Source of the DNA: Azolla caroliniana
Taxonomy: Eukaryota; Polypodiophyta
Direction: 5' to 3'
NCBI GenBank assembly: GCA_043228905.1
Contig: JBHGNT010000009.1
Location: 2,108,001-2,172,000 of the forward strand
Length of the DNA: 64,000 nucleotides
Below the pieces are notes generated by a model. The model ran no database searches. It was not told the origin of the DNA and saw nothing but the letters and a program-made list of their open reading frames with translations. Below, in pieces: positions 1 to 11,320 of this stretch; within the stretch, counting starts at the first letter, position 1; every line of letters starts with the position of its first letter. The position numbers were made by a program, and so were the translations under genes.

Positions 1-126
1 AAAACTTCTTCCCTAGTGGTTCAAAGAAGAAAAAGGCAAGGCGTAGAAGAAAAGGGTATCATGTTTGTAAGAGAGATCAAACTGTTCCTTTAAATATCCT
101 TATGCACTTATTTCTTCCTGCAAAAG

Positions 127-556
127 TAACAATCGGCAACGGTTCGGTTCGATTTGAGAGGGTCCAAACCAAACTGTTTAATTTGTTTGAAACCGGAACC
201 AAACCAAACCAAACCACGAAACCGTAAAACAGAACTGGTAAACCATTAAACCATAAAAACCGTGGTTTCATGGTTCAATTTCGGTTTTCAACATAGGTCT
301 ATTTTTTATTTTTTATTTTTAAAAATTTATAATATTTCATTTTTAAATTTTTTTAAAATGTTACTAAAATGTGAGAATAAGGTCTAAAAATGAAAAGATT
401 GTTTAAAAACAATTTTCTAAAATTTTTAGAATTTTTTAAAAATTAGTTAGATTTGTTTTTAAAAAGAAATTTAAAAAATAAAAAATAAAAAACCATTAAA
501 CCGCGGTTTTGCGGTTCAATTCGGTTCGGTTCAAACTGAACCGTTGCTGATTGTTA
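127..556. mobile_element. hAT-type MITE (non-autonomous DNA transposon)
   Basis: The element is 430 bp with terminal inverted repeats of about 24 bp: the left end starts TAACAATCGGCAACGGTTC and the reverse complement of the right end starts TAACAATCAGCAACGGTTC. It is flanked by a perfect 8-bp direct repeat, TGCAAAAG (119-126 and 557-564), the target-site duplication length of hAT transposons. The interior is AT-rich with repeated AACCGAACC-like words in both orientations near the ends. It has no transposase reading frame, so it would have moved in trans. Ends and duplication are seen directly; the superfamily is inferred from duplication length. Confidence 0.85.
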
Positions 557-564
557 TGCAAAAG

Positions 565-3500
565 AGAGGATCTGCTATATACCCCTAAATGTTTAAAACA
601 AAAAACTCAAACTTTGGTCAAGAATGTATATCATTATACACGTCAAGAACTTCCATATGTTTGTTACATGATATAAACATTTGGCAAAATTCCAATTTCC
701 ATTTGACAAGAAATTTTACATTAAAACAATGTAGTCATTACACTCTTGAAATATTAGGTTAAGTGATATCAATTTATATACATCCATCCTTCCCACTACA
801 TAACAAACTCATCCCCCTACTTTTTAAAATCTCCATTGTATGCTACCTTTTATCAACTTATCTTGAGGTTTTGGATAAGTACATATATTGGCTTTATGGA
901 AGATATTGTAGGTGAGGGAATACAAAAGAGAGGAAATTAATTTGTTACTTTCTTGCAATGAAGAATGCATTCAATGCAAAAATGAATTTGTGTTATAACA
1001 TAATATGGTTGAAATTTAGATTCTAATGAACATGATAATGGAGTTTGACACAAAGTAGTGTGAATTTGTCAACATCAACAATGTAAGATACACTAATTTA
1101 GTCTCCATTCGATTGCCAAACATTGTAGTAACAATTACCTCACATGGTCCACCACTTCCACACAATCATTGAAGAAAACATGCAACCCTTTTGAGTTCCA
1201 CACACTTCAACAACAAGAATCATTGAGCCACACTTATTTGTGCTATTTATCTATCTATTGTGTGAGTTACTCAAGAGTAAGAACTAAAAGGTTACTACTT
1301 CACCGGCGTACCTAAATTACATTTGCTTCACTCAAAGGATTATTTTTTATGTCACTCTCAATACATGTGTTGTGGAATACATCCAGTCCATCATAGAGTG
1401 TAGATATTCCTCCAACCCACTTCTAGATTTCTATGTGTATCAAATGTTAATATATTGTGAAATCACAATATGATGCCTTAGACTTGTATATGCATATTTG
1501 TGTCTATGTCTATGTGTTATGATGCAGTTAATGACGTAACCATTGCGTCAAGCTAGGAAATTCAATAAACATATTATTGTTGGCACTCTAACCCATACAT
1601 TTCAATGATAAGTTAACTAGAAAACGATAAAGCAATAAGGCACTCTTTGAAATAGATGAAGCATTGAAGTGAGCAAACATTTTAAAAAACAATCACATGG
1701 AAACTATTTCTTACCTTGCCCCATCCAACATGCAAAAAAGCTACATGGTTCATAATAATGGCTTTGTGTGGGTATGCATGTATCATGTATGTATGTATAT
1801 ATATATACATATACATGTATATTTCAATTAGTATTCCTTATCTTGAAAACAATAGACTCTTTGATTAAGACATCATATGCTATTCTTTGCTTTTATGTTA
1901 CTAGTGTGGTTTCTATGGAGGACCCCTTTTATGAGCGATGAATGCAAGTCATACGGATATTACAATCAATGCAAAAACTTGTACATTATCAACTCAAATC
2001 TAGTATTTGGATGGCCTTAAGAAAAGAGACTTGTTGAGAGTATACAAGACAACGTTGACTTTTGTTTATGAAATAATATAAGGATGATAACAATAGTTTT
2101 TGCAACAAGAGGTAACAGCTTATTTCTTGCGCATGCTAGATGTTGCACGATAATTGTCAACATATATGGGAGTCAATGAAAGAAAATGTAATAAGACAAT
2201 GACATGGCATCGTGGCCATGACAATAAAAAATGGCATTGTATGCTAATTAATAAGATGTTTGAAAATTACACAATCAAATAGGAAATTATATTTTTTATG
2301 AAATAATCTCCTATAGTAATGATAGACTTTGCATGATCGGTGTGTGACTAGATATACACGGAATGCATGGCAAACAATATGATTATGTTGATCATAAAAT
2401 GGGCAATACACTTACACAAATATAACGATTCAATTGGAAAATTGGTTAAGCATGGGCAATACACTTATATGCAAATCCCATGCTTGAATAGTTATCCCGC
2501 CATTGCAACCTAAACCCACCATTGTTATCACATCTCAATATCAACGCAAGACAATGTCTCAAGACATATAAGTGATGTATTGCTGATAGAATGGAAGGCA
2601 TGTATCAAACCGTTATTGAAATGCAATGATTGTTACAAAAAAAGAGATCATATAATGATGATGACAAAACATGGTGGGATGGCAACGGAGTAAGCCATGA
2701 CGATGGTGAAATGGATTTAAGTACACGAGTCTAAATCTTACGGAGTATGGTAGGAAGGTTACCACCTTTATACATGATAGCATGAATGCAAGATAGCAAC
2801 ACTTACTTACACATGAGCAAGAGTTAACTTGACTCATATGCACGATATAACTTTCAATGTGTGTGGAAGGAGCTTGTGCGATAGCACGAAAGGAAAGTAG
2901 CCTCCAAATATGGGTGTTAGACAAGAAAAAATGGATAGCTTGAAATGATGGTAAAACAAGACAATTAAACTCATATGGGAAGGAAATTCTTTCCTCTCAT
3001 ATAAATGGTATAATTGATTGCATGAAAGGAAGGTTCATAAGCTTGGGTTCTTGTACATGATTGGAAGATAACCTTGAATCTTATACATGATATAATGGAT
3101 AAAGGAATGTAGACTCAAACCTTATACACGATATATTTGATCATAGCATATACTAAAAGAACAAGAGTTTGTCACCTCAACGTCACTAATACTTTACGTC
3201 ATTGAAAGCATGAAGGGGAGGAGTTTTTTTTGTATACATTATATCATTGGTAGTAGGAAACAACACGAAGACACGCGATACGGTCATGGATTGGCACGAT
3301 TAATGGGAGGGAGGATAGAAGGTTATTACGAAAGACTTGAAGAAAAACAGTAGTTGGGTGAGAAAAATTTGTTGTGGAGGGGGTGGGGGGGGGGGGGGGG
3401 GGCATTTTAAGCGTGGGTGAGATTTTGGTTGGAGAGGGTGCAAAGAGGGAGGATTCAAGATGTGGGTGAGAACGTTTTTTTTGCAATGGAGGGGGGAGAG

Positions 3501-3756
3501 GGAAAGAGGTTGGTTTGTTATGAGTAGAATTTTTGTTCATGGGGGAGGTTGGAAAAGGGAGAGAAGGGGAGATGGGGGGGGGGGGGGGGGATAAATGTGT
3601 AAATTTTTGAAACCTAAAAAAATAAAGGGAGAAAAGAAAAAGAACAAGAACAAATAATATGAACCAAGTAAGTTGCTAGGAGTGGGTTCACACGGAGTGT
3701 GGGCAAAAACCCTGACATTGACGGACGGACGGACGTTAGTTATAGGGGCGGAGCCG
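565..3756. other. Intergenic, no gene recognised
   Basis: AT-rich sequence with stop codons in all frames and no recognisable protein motif. A short alternating TA/CA stretch lies near 1790-1815. The right edge (3385-3402 and 3574-3590) carries two long poly-G runs that begin the simple-repeat cluster around the GATA locus. Confidence 0.6.
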
Positions 3757-4296
3757 TTAGCAAACGTCGGCGCGCTGGCGGCGCATCTCCAGGACGCGGC
3801 GGTGCGAATTGGAGTGAATGGCTTCCACGAACGTGGGGCTGGCGGCCGGCCGATACTCCGGCAGGAGACGCCCCGATTTGTAGCGGACGCCGCACGCGTT
3901 GCACAGGGTTTTGGGGCCCAGTGGCCCCGCCCTCCACTGAGGCGTCCGTTGGCTCCCGCAATGCACACAACTCCTTACGCCCGCCCATGCCGATGCCGAT
4001 GCCGATGCCGATACCGATATCGATATACCCCTCCTCCGCTCTTCTCCTGCTCCCAATTCCTCTTCTTCCTCCAATCCTCAATCTCTTCTTCTTCTTCTTC
4101 TTCTTCTTCTTCTTTTTCTTCTCCTCCTCCTCCTCCTCCTTATCACTGTTATTAGCACCAGTGTGAAGAGTCGTAATTCTATACTTGTGCCTCTCCTCAA
4201 ACCCCTTGACCATCTTCTTCGCCTTCGCATTTGACCTTGACCTTGACCTTGACTTCCTATCCCAGACTGTCTGCTCTTCTACTGACTCGGTTTCTT

Positions 4297-4327
<31 letters not shown>
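3757..4327 (-). pseudogene. GATA zinc-finger transcription factor, partial and frame-broken
   Basis: The minus strand encodes a plant type IV GATA finger, C-X2-C-X18-C-X2-C: the first pair is CVHC and the last is CNAC, followed by [21 protein letters not shown], an [13 protein letters not shown] tail and a TAA stop at 3757. This family binds (A/T)GATAR DNA in the nucleus, and the tail resembles plant subfamily A GATA factors. The finger frame meets an in-frame TGA just upstream (near 4083). A plausible upstream coding stretch, acidic then basic (RKSRSRSRSNAKAKK near 4220-4250), is in another frame, so an intron, a sequence error or a true frameshift lies between them. Further upstream everything is lost in the 100-N gap. 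The start is therefore unknown and only the C-terminal part is firm. It may be an intact gene damaged by assembly in (GAA)n repeats. Confidence 0.7.
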
Positions 4328-4427
4328 NNNNNNNNNNNNNNNNNNNNNNNNNNNNNNNNNNNNNNNNNNNNNNNNNNNNNNNNNNNNNNNNNNNNNNNNN
4401 NNNNNNNNNNNNNNNNNNNNNNNNNNN
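4328..4427. other. Assembly gap (100 N)
   Basis: Exactly 100 N, a common placeholder for a gap of unknown size, flanked by a (CTT)n microsatellite on the left and a G13 run on the right. It removes the 5' part of the GATA locus on the minus strand. Confidence 0.99.
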
Positions 4428-4603
4428 AAAAGGAGGGTGAGGGGGGGGGGGGGTTAGATATATAAATTGGAGGAAAAGGGAATAATTACGCAGGAATGGA
4501 GGAAGGGGAGATTGTTCACGAGGAGTGACGCGCGCCCTCGGCGAGCAGGAGCAGCAGAGAAGGCGAAGCCAGTAAGTAATAAAAAGGAGAAAGAAAGAAC
4601 AAT

Positions 4604-4645
<42 letters not shown>

Positions 4646-5425
4646 AGCCCACACGGAAACGAACAGAAAGAGAGAGGGAGGAATTAAAGGGGGGAGAGAG
4701 AGCCTCCTCTTTCTCGAGAGAGAGAGAGAGAGAGAGAGAGTTGTTGGCAGTTTTTATTTTATTTCTTTAGCCTTGCGATTCTCTCTTTCTTCTTCTTCTT
4801 TTTATTCAAAAATTTTGAGGGATTAAAATCCTAGAAACAAACAAATATGTATTTATTTGTAAAAATTGTTTTCTTTTTCTTATTTTATTTTGGGCGGACG
4901 GATTGGAGTGGGGGGGGGGGGGGGGGGGGGTCACTCATCTCACCGTCGTGCACACTGCGTGCTGCTCTCTCTCTCTCTCGTTTCTTCATGGCCTCCCTTC
5001 CGCCGCTATCTCTAGCGGCGGACCCCCGTTAAGTCTAGCGGCTGTCTCCTCCTTCCACATTTAGCGCTTCCCTCATTCCCATCCGTTTGTTTAGCCCCCC
5101 CCCCCCCCCCCCCTTCCCCGCCCCCCTCAACACACACCGTCTATTTTATCTAATTTATAATTACCTTCCTTATATATTAATCATTTATCTTCTATCCCAA
5201 TGCAATCTTTTTAATTTTGATTTTTATCACCCCCCCCCCCCCCCCCCTTCTCTCCCAACCCACAAAACCTTAGCCTTTCTCTTCTTCTTTTTTAAATACC
5301 ATTATCTTCCAACTTTTGTCAAAATGCTACTCTTTCTTTCTTTTTCCCTTTTCCTGTTTTTTTAAGTCTACTTTGCCAAGAATGCCCCCCCTTTCCCTCC
5401 TCCTCCTCCTCCTCCTCCTCCTCCC

Positions 5426-5486
<61 letters not shown>

Positions 5487-5549
5487 ATCTTTTTATATTT
5501 CTTGTTGAATCTCACGAAAATGCCACGCGTTTTCTGCTTACGTAATTCA

Positions 5550-5625
5550 TATTGGAGGAACCCCGGCTCGATTTGAACACGTTAAGCAAGCATTGCGCTC
5601 ACTATGCTAGCTATATGCGAATTTG
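5550..5625 (-). repeat. tRNA-like remnant (possible SINE head)
   Basis: Read on the minus strand, TAGCATAGTGAGC resembles an RNA polymerase III A box and, about 30 nt later, GTTCAAATC fits the core of a B box. There is no complete cloverleaf that I can draw, so this is a degenerate tRNA-derived sequence at best. Confidence 0.3.
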
Positions 5626-6918
5626 AGATCTAATGACATAATATGGTTTTGATTCATCAGGGTTTGGGCATCTCTTCATTAATCGAGAACCATGTCGTTG
5701 CTTAAACGACATGAACTTAAAGCAACATGCCATCAGTTAACTCAATACCACGATTAAGTATAAAAAAAGGGAAAAAAAAAGTGAAGGTTTAGCAAATACA
5801 CAAGCTTGTGTGGCATTTCCAAAAACTTTCTCTATGATAAAAATACTTCGTAAAACCTTAGCTACATTCGAGGGTTTTCAACTTTAGCCTTGCACTAACG
5901 TTACTCTGAAAACAAAACCTCCTTTAGTAATCAATTAATAATAGGGATGCTTCCCAACTTCCGAATTCAAAATGTTATTATTACTAGCCAACTACCTATA
6001 ACACCTCATGAGCCTTCAAGGACGTGCTCAGGAAATGGAAGCATATTCTATTGTGTTACGCCCACATGCGTTCCCCAATTTCATGGCTTCTCGTCCCAAA
6101 AAATATGTTTTCTACAAAGTAAATTTGTAATCTTTTTGCTTCAAATGTGACTTACCTCTTTATCTCTTTTGGAATCCATACACTTTAGCTTTTGAAACAC
6201 TTGGATATTTATTTCTATGTGTGAACAATTCTTACCTTTCGTTCCTATATATGTCATAACGTGGATCTTCGATCAGTTGAACTACCCCCACTGCACATTT
6301 TTAATCTTTCATGGTACCCCTATGTTAGTTGCTCTCTTTTCATTTGTTGGTTGGGCCACAACACAAAACTAATTGGGTTGCACCATTATGTAGAGTACTC
6401 GAGTTTTCTTTAACTTTTCTCAACTAGTCTTCCCTTTTTCAAGCATTGTGATAAACTAAAAACCTAAACATTAGAATTCCTTACAATGCTTAAGATTTGA
6501 CGATATACATTCTAAAGTGAAAAATTTTCAGAGTTAGTTAACAGTTCGCAATCGTGGTTCCAATTGTGTATAATTAAAATTGTCGTAGATAAAACAAACT
6601 CTAGCTCGATCTCAAGCCATGCTGACCCAATCCATCTCAAATTCCTTACTCATTAATTGTTAGGATGTAATCTTGTCATTTGTATGGTCTAACGAAGTAA
6701 TGTGATAGGCAAACTCGCTCTCGAACCTAAAGTAATTTAAGTGGTGCATCATAGAGGTGACTTCCATGCATGATCATTGGGCTAACAAACGATTCAACTC
6801 ATGCATGTGAACCTTGGGTATGCATCCACACATCGCCTCACATCTAACAATTCATCCATGAACCTTTGCACCTATAGGTATCCAACTCATGCATATCACT
6901 AGCATACACTAATGAAGT

Positions 6919-7010
6919 GTAAGGGATGGTAGTATCCTACAACACAACTTATTTTGTGAATAGGGTAAGAGATGGTAGTATCCTACATCATGACTTATTT
7001 TGTGAATAGG
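6919..7010. repeat. Tandem duplication, 46-bp unit
   Basis: Two adjacent copies of a unit containing GATGGTAGTATCCTACA and ending TTATTTTGTGAATAGG, offset by 46 bp with few differences. Confidence 0.8.
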
Positions 7011-9338
7011 CATTCAACAAAGTCTTATCTAACTATTTGTAGCTACATGTGACGTGATAATCTTGAAACAAACAATTTCCAACTATAAAGGTTGCCTATA
7101 ATAAAGCTATCCCATGTGCACAATTAGGTATTTGAAATGTGTGTCTGCATATATATTAACCATACGGTTCCTTTCTTGCCCTAAAACTACAAAATGTATG
7201 CACCTTCAACTTTGGTAAGATCATTTCGTTCAATTTTTATCCAAAGTCAAACCATGCATATATTTATTACACTATGAAGTTTATTACAATATTAATGCAC
7301 GTCGTCCTTTGTGGGGGGAACATGCATGAATGCACCTACTTACACATGTTGCTTCACAAAACTTCAAATGCTCGCAACTTGTATGAACCAATGGATGAAT
7401 AATTATTTGAGTATTTGATTTCACATATTTCGCTCCAAGATTTCATGATGATTTTTTTTTTGAAGAGACGATTCATGATAGTTATTGGTGCTCATAATAG
7501 TTATGAATTATGTTTGAAGCAACTTTAGTAGAGACATATATAATTTCGAATATTTTTTCCATCTTGTTTGGATAAATAATCTTCATCAATGTTAGTGATT
7601 TGAAATTGGTGCACATGGAAGCTTGTTGTTAAAGAGTGTTTTTTTTTGTAACCCAATGAAGTTAAAAACTAATTGTAAGAGTTATCAAGAGGATACACCC
7701 AAGGACTCCTCAAATGTCAAGGGCATGATGAAGTACCATGTTGAGAATTACAATTACACTACGTAAGGATCTATATTCGTTTGAGCAATATGAATCCATA
7801 TACTTTTACTGCGTCCTCTAGGGTTCTTGCTTGGGGGACTATGTCATCTACAAGAGTTTCTTTGTTTTAAGATTCTTAAAATCCTGAAGTAACTACATGA
7901 TTGAAATTTATTGGAATACTTGATGAACAATCGAGATGAATACGAAGTCATGAACTAATCTAATGTCAATTGCCATAACATGAAACAATAACAAAGTGAC
8001 AATGATATTTCCTAAAATTCTTTCACTTTCAATTCACAAAGGATTTTGTGTCTACTTAACTAAAAAAATTATGGTAATATCTAAAGCCTATAGAACCACA
8101 CTTCCTTACAACCATTAAAAAATGAGATAAACCAAGTAATGACCATATATATGTATGCTATCGTGTGCATGAAGGCAATGTGCACCCAAAATATTGTGGT
8201 TTTCTTTGTGATCAATGTCACATTTAATCTTTTGTGTAACTACTAAACCACCATAAGTATCTTAAGGACTACGTATCACATCCTTAACTCAACAAATTGC
8301 CTTTGGATATGGACAGCTAAAATGTCACAAACTCCAAACCGTGCATAAGTTCCACAACTTGTGCAAACTCATATATTTGAGGATATCAATATACTGCATG
8401 CTTACGTAGGACAAGGAATTTAATAGTACTATGACTTCATGTACAAGAAAGAATTGTATGAAGGAACACAATCTTTTATATTTCTTTTGTGCTTATGAGA
8501 TGGATAACTTTCACAAGGGTTTGTTAGTTACTTCAAGAACGTGGCAACACCTAAAAAGGCGTCTCTACTATCAAAGACCTTTACTTGGAACAAATAAGCT
8601 AGATACTATCCATTGATGGGCCACACACACAGAGAGTTTTGTCACAATGAAGTGTGTTCTTTATTTATGTTGCTCTGTAGCTATGGTCAAATTGAGGGGA
8701 GCTTTAAAGTGAAAATTAAAGTTTCTTCGTGACTTTTGAACACTCTTTTCTCTTGCCAAAGGGGAAAACCTGGACACGCGTTATTAGGTGCACAAGACCA
8801 TTTAGATATTGAGAATGAACTTTAAATGATATAATTTGGTTTATAGATCCAATATGTTGAGATTAAGGATGGTGTATAGGAACTTACGAGGCTAGTGAGG
8901 GGTAGGCCGATGGGTAGTAATTTCTTGATTCAACAGTCCGATTGTGTCAATGTGTGTATTGGCATTGGCATGCATGTTGTTGAATTATGAGGTAACATAT
9001 TTTCCAATCGATTTTGTTTTTGACTTGAGAATAACATAAATATTGACTTAAACCAATCCCTTTAATTTATTAAACTAAAAGACTTTTGGGTTTAAAAAAT
9101 AATAGTTACTGAAAAAACCAAATCTCGATTCCCTTCTTTCAATTCCTTGCATTTGAGATTTTACCTATTTTTAATCCGTTTTTAAAAAATAGAAAGAGAA
9201 ATAAATGCAATTTCTTTTATTGCCTTATTAATTTGTTTCTATTGGTTTTTTTTTTCCCTTCTTTCTCTTCACGCCAAAAATATATTTGAGTGGGAGAATC
9301 AGATTTCATCGGCCATTAAATTTGAGTTTTCCGGATTT

Positions 9339-9348
9339 GCCACGTGGC
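9339..9348. promoter_or_regulatory. Isolated palindromic G-box (GCCACGTGGC)
   Basis: A perfect 10-bp palindrome with the CACGTG core bound by plant bZIP and bHLH factors, followed by a CT-rich stretch at 9452-9479. No gene is visible next to it, so function is doubtful. Confidence 0.25.
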
Positions 9349-9562
9349 GGACAAACCGCTCCAAGCTTCTTCCTTCTCTCTAAACGCATTAAAAATAAGG
9401 AAAGAAAAACAAATGAGTGGCGTAACGCCCAAAAGTTCAAAACCTTTCACCTTCTCACTTCTCTTCTCTTCTCTTCACTTGTGTGATGGATAATCAATGA
9501 ATCGGGCATTGCACATGCCTGCCCATAAACACCCCTTTTTGGCGGAACCGAGCTGAGTGTAC

Positions 9563-9649
9563 ACACTTGATATGTCCACAAGCAACTCACATTGTGTGTT
9601 CCCCTGACACTCGATATGTCCACATGCAACACACATTGTGTGTTCCCCT
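9563..9649. repeat. Tandem duplication, 44-bp unit
   Basis: Two adjacent copies sharing ACACTYGATATGTCCACA and CACATTGTGTGTTCCCCT, offset by 44 bp. Confidence 0.85.
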
Positions 9650-10956
9650 ATCCGCAAGTAGTAGTTCGCACACTACTTTCCTTCCTCCCATCATTGTTCA
9701 TTAGGTAGCCTTGGAGTTCCTCTGTCGCAGTGTGTGTGGGATGTAGCAAATGAGCGAATGGGTGGGACTTATGTCGGATGTAAAGCCACGATTGTTGATC
9801 TCACAATTAGAGCTAAGCAAAACATTAGAGGGTTTACAATTTTAACCCTATCAATGGACTAAGTAACTTTCATGTTGATTTTAGCTCGAGTGGTCTTATG
9901 TTTCAATGGAAAACACAAATAAGAGGTGTAACCAAATATTATAGTACATTTTTACAACGGAACATTTACATAGCTAGGTTTTTTTCATCTTGATAAAAGT
10001 ACAAATACTTTTAAGAGACAATATACACTTTTGAATCATGAAAAGTATAACTAAGAGTTTATGACAATGCAACATACACAAAGGGTATATCAAAGAATAA
10101 GAGAGGAAATGGATATTGCAAGTGACAATGAGATACAATCAAGGACATTGCTTATAGTTCATGATTGGGAGAATGCACATTGACTCATTGTTTGGTGGTT
10201 AAATGTATTTTTTTCTAGGCACTTTGTGTTTTGATGCTAAAAGCTTTGGCCAACAAACTAAAAGTTTGGCATTGTCATGTTGAGCAAAGTAAAGAGTTGT
10301 TTTTTTGGAGATTGGTCTTTCAATACAGGTAAGTCTTGTTGCAATTTGAGCTACGTCATAGGAGATAATTTCCTTGTGGTTTTTCAATAAAGACACTCAT
10401 GAATTCAAGTTCAGTCTCAACCCACACGAGAGGTTATGCTATTGTCTATTTCCAAATAATCATCATTAAAAGCGTAACAACTTTAATCATTATGGGTCGT
10501 AGAGGCATGTATCCAACCTTAACCATTGGGAAGGTTTTAGAATTCAACAAACCATGTGAAAATCTATGGTCAAACGATTGGAACTTATTTTTCATGATGA
10601 AAGGTGTTGAATGTGTTTGATGTTTTACGGAAGAGCTCTTGGAAAGTTAGTGAGAGAGAGAGAGAGAGAGAGAGAGCATGAGGAATATTGGTACAAAAAG
10701 ACATTTTATGCACATCTTTATCTCATACATGAACAATAACCTTATGGAAGATTGATCCTAGTGAAAAATGTTACGTATAAGTTGTTATTGCTTAGATGGA
10801 ATTGACAAGAACAAGGGTCACGAGTTGGAGGCGACAAGCACGACTGCCAAGCAAATTGTATGTTTTTGATGGAGTGTAGATTGTGTCGTTGTATTGCGTG
10901 GTCTATTTTAGGTCATTTCCTTTGGGCATTCCATTCTTAGGAAATAAGCATATCAT

Positions 10957-11100
10957 GGTCACACATAGGTTCTCTAATTTTAGTAGAAAAACATAGTTCA
11001 TGCTCACACATGTTCTCTTGTTTTGAAAAAAAATGTAATTAATACTCACACATAGGTTCTCTATTTTGAGGAAAAACCTGCATTTTATTCTCACATATCT
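10957..11100. repeat. Degenerate tandem repeat, about 50-60 bp unit
   Basis: The word CTCACACATAGGTTCTCT or a close variant recurs three to four times, each followed by a TTTT...AAAAA stretch. Copies are diverged. Confidence 0.6.
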
Positions 11101-11109
11101 AAATTTCTA

Positions 11110-11320
11110 ATGTATAAAAAAGGAGTGTTCCCCTTGGTGACCTCCAAGTAGATAAACAAATGCTAGTCATGGATGTTAATTAATTTGTCTTTTGATAATC
11201 ATGAAGCTCACGGAGAGGCTCTACATCACATCCCCACACACATTTAATAAGAAAAAAGGGGAAGTTCCCCCCTAGTGATCTTGAAGTAGATAAACACTAG
11301 TCTTGGATGTTAGTCATTTT
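11110..11320. repeat. Local duplication (two diverged copies)
   Basis: Two copies, starting near 11115 and 11250, share the order AAAAAAGG...TTCCCC...AAGTAGATAAACA...CTAGTC...GGATGTTA...TTTGTCTT. Confidence 0.7.

Larger units (their letters stand above)
3385..5486. repeat. Cluster of homopolymer G/C tracts and microsatellites
   Basis: Six G or C homopolymers lie within 1.9 kb: G18 at 3385-3402, G17 at 3574-3590, G13 at 4441-4453, G21 at 4910-4930, C19 at 5095-5113 and C18 at 5230-5247. Between and after them are (CTT)n near 4088-4118 and 4290-4326, (GA)n near 4607-4640 and 4715-4740, (CTC)n near 5398-5423, (CT)n near 5430-5467 and (CA)n near 5468-5486. The assembly gap falls inside this cluster, probably because of it. 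Confidence 0.9.

Noticed and set aside
4231-4652. Open frames running through the N gap with Ser, Leu or Arg runs
   Set aside because: They consist of translated microsatellite and unknown bases; no real protein can be claimed.
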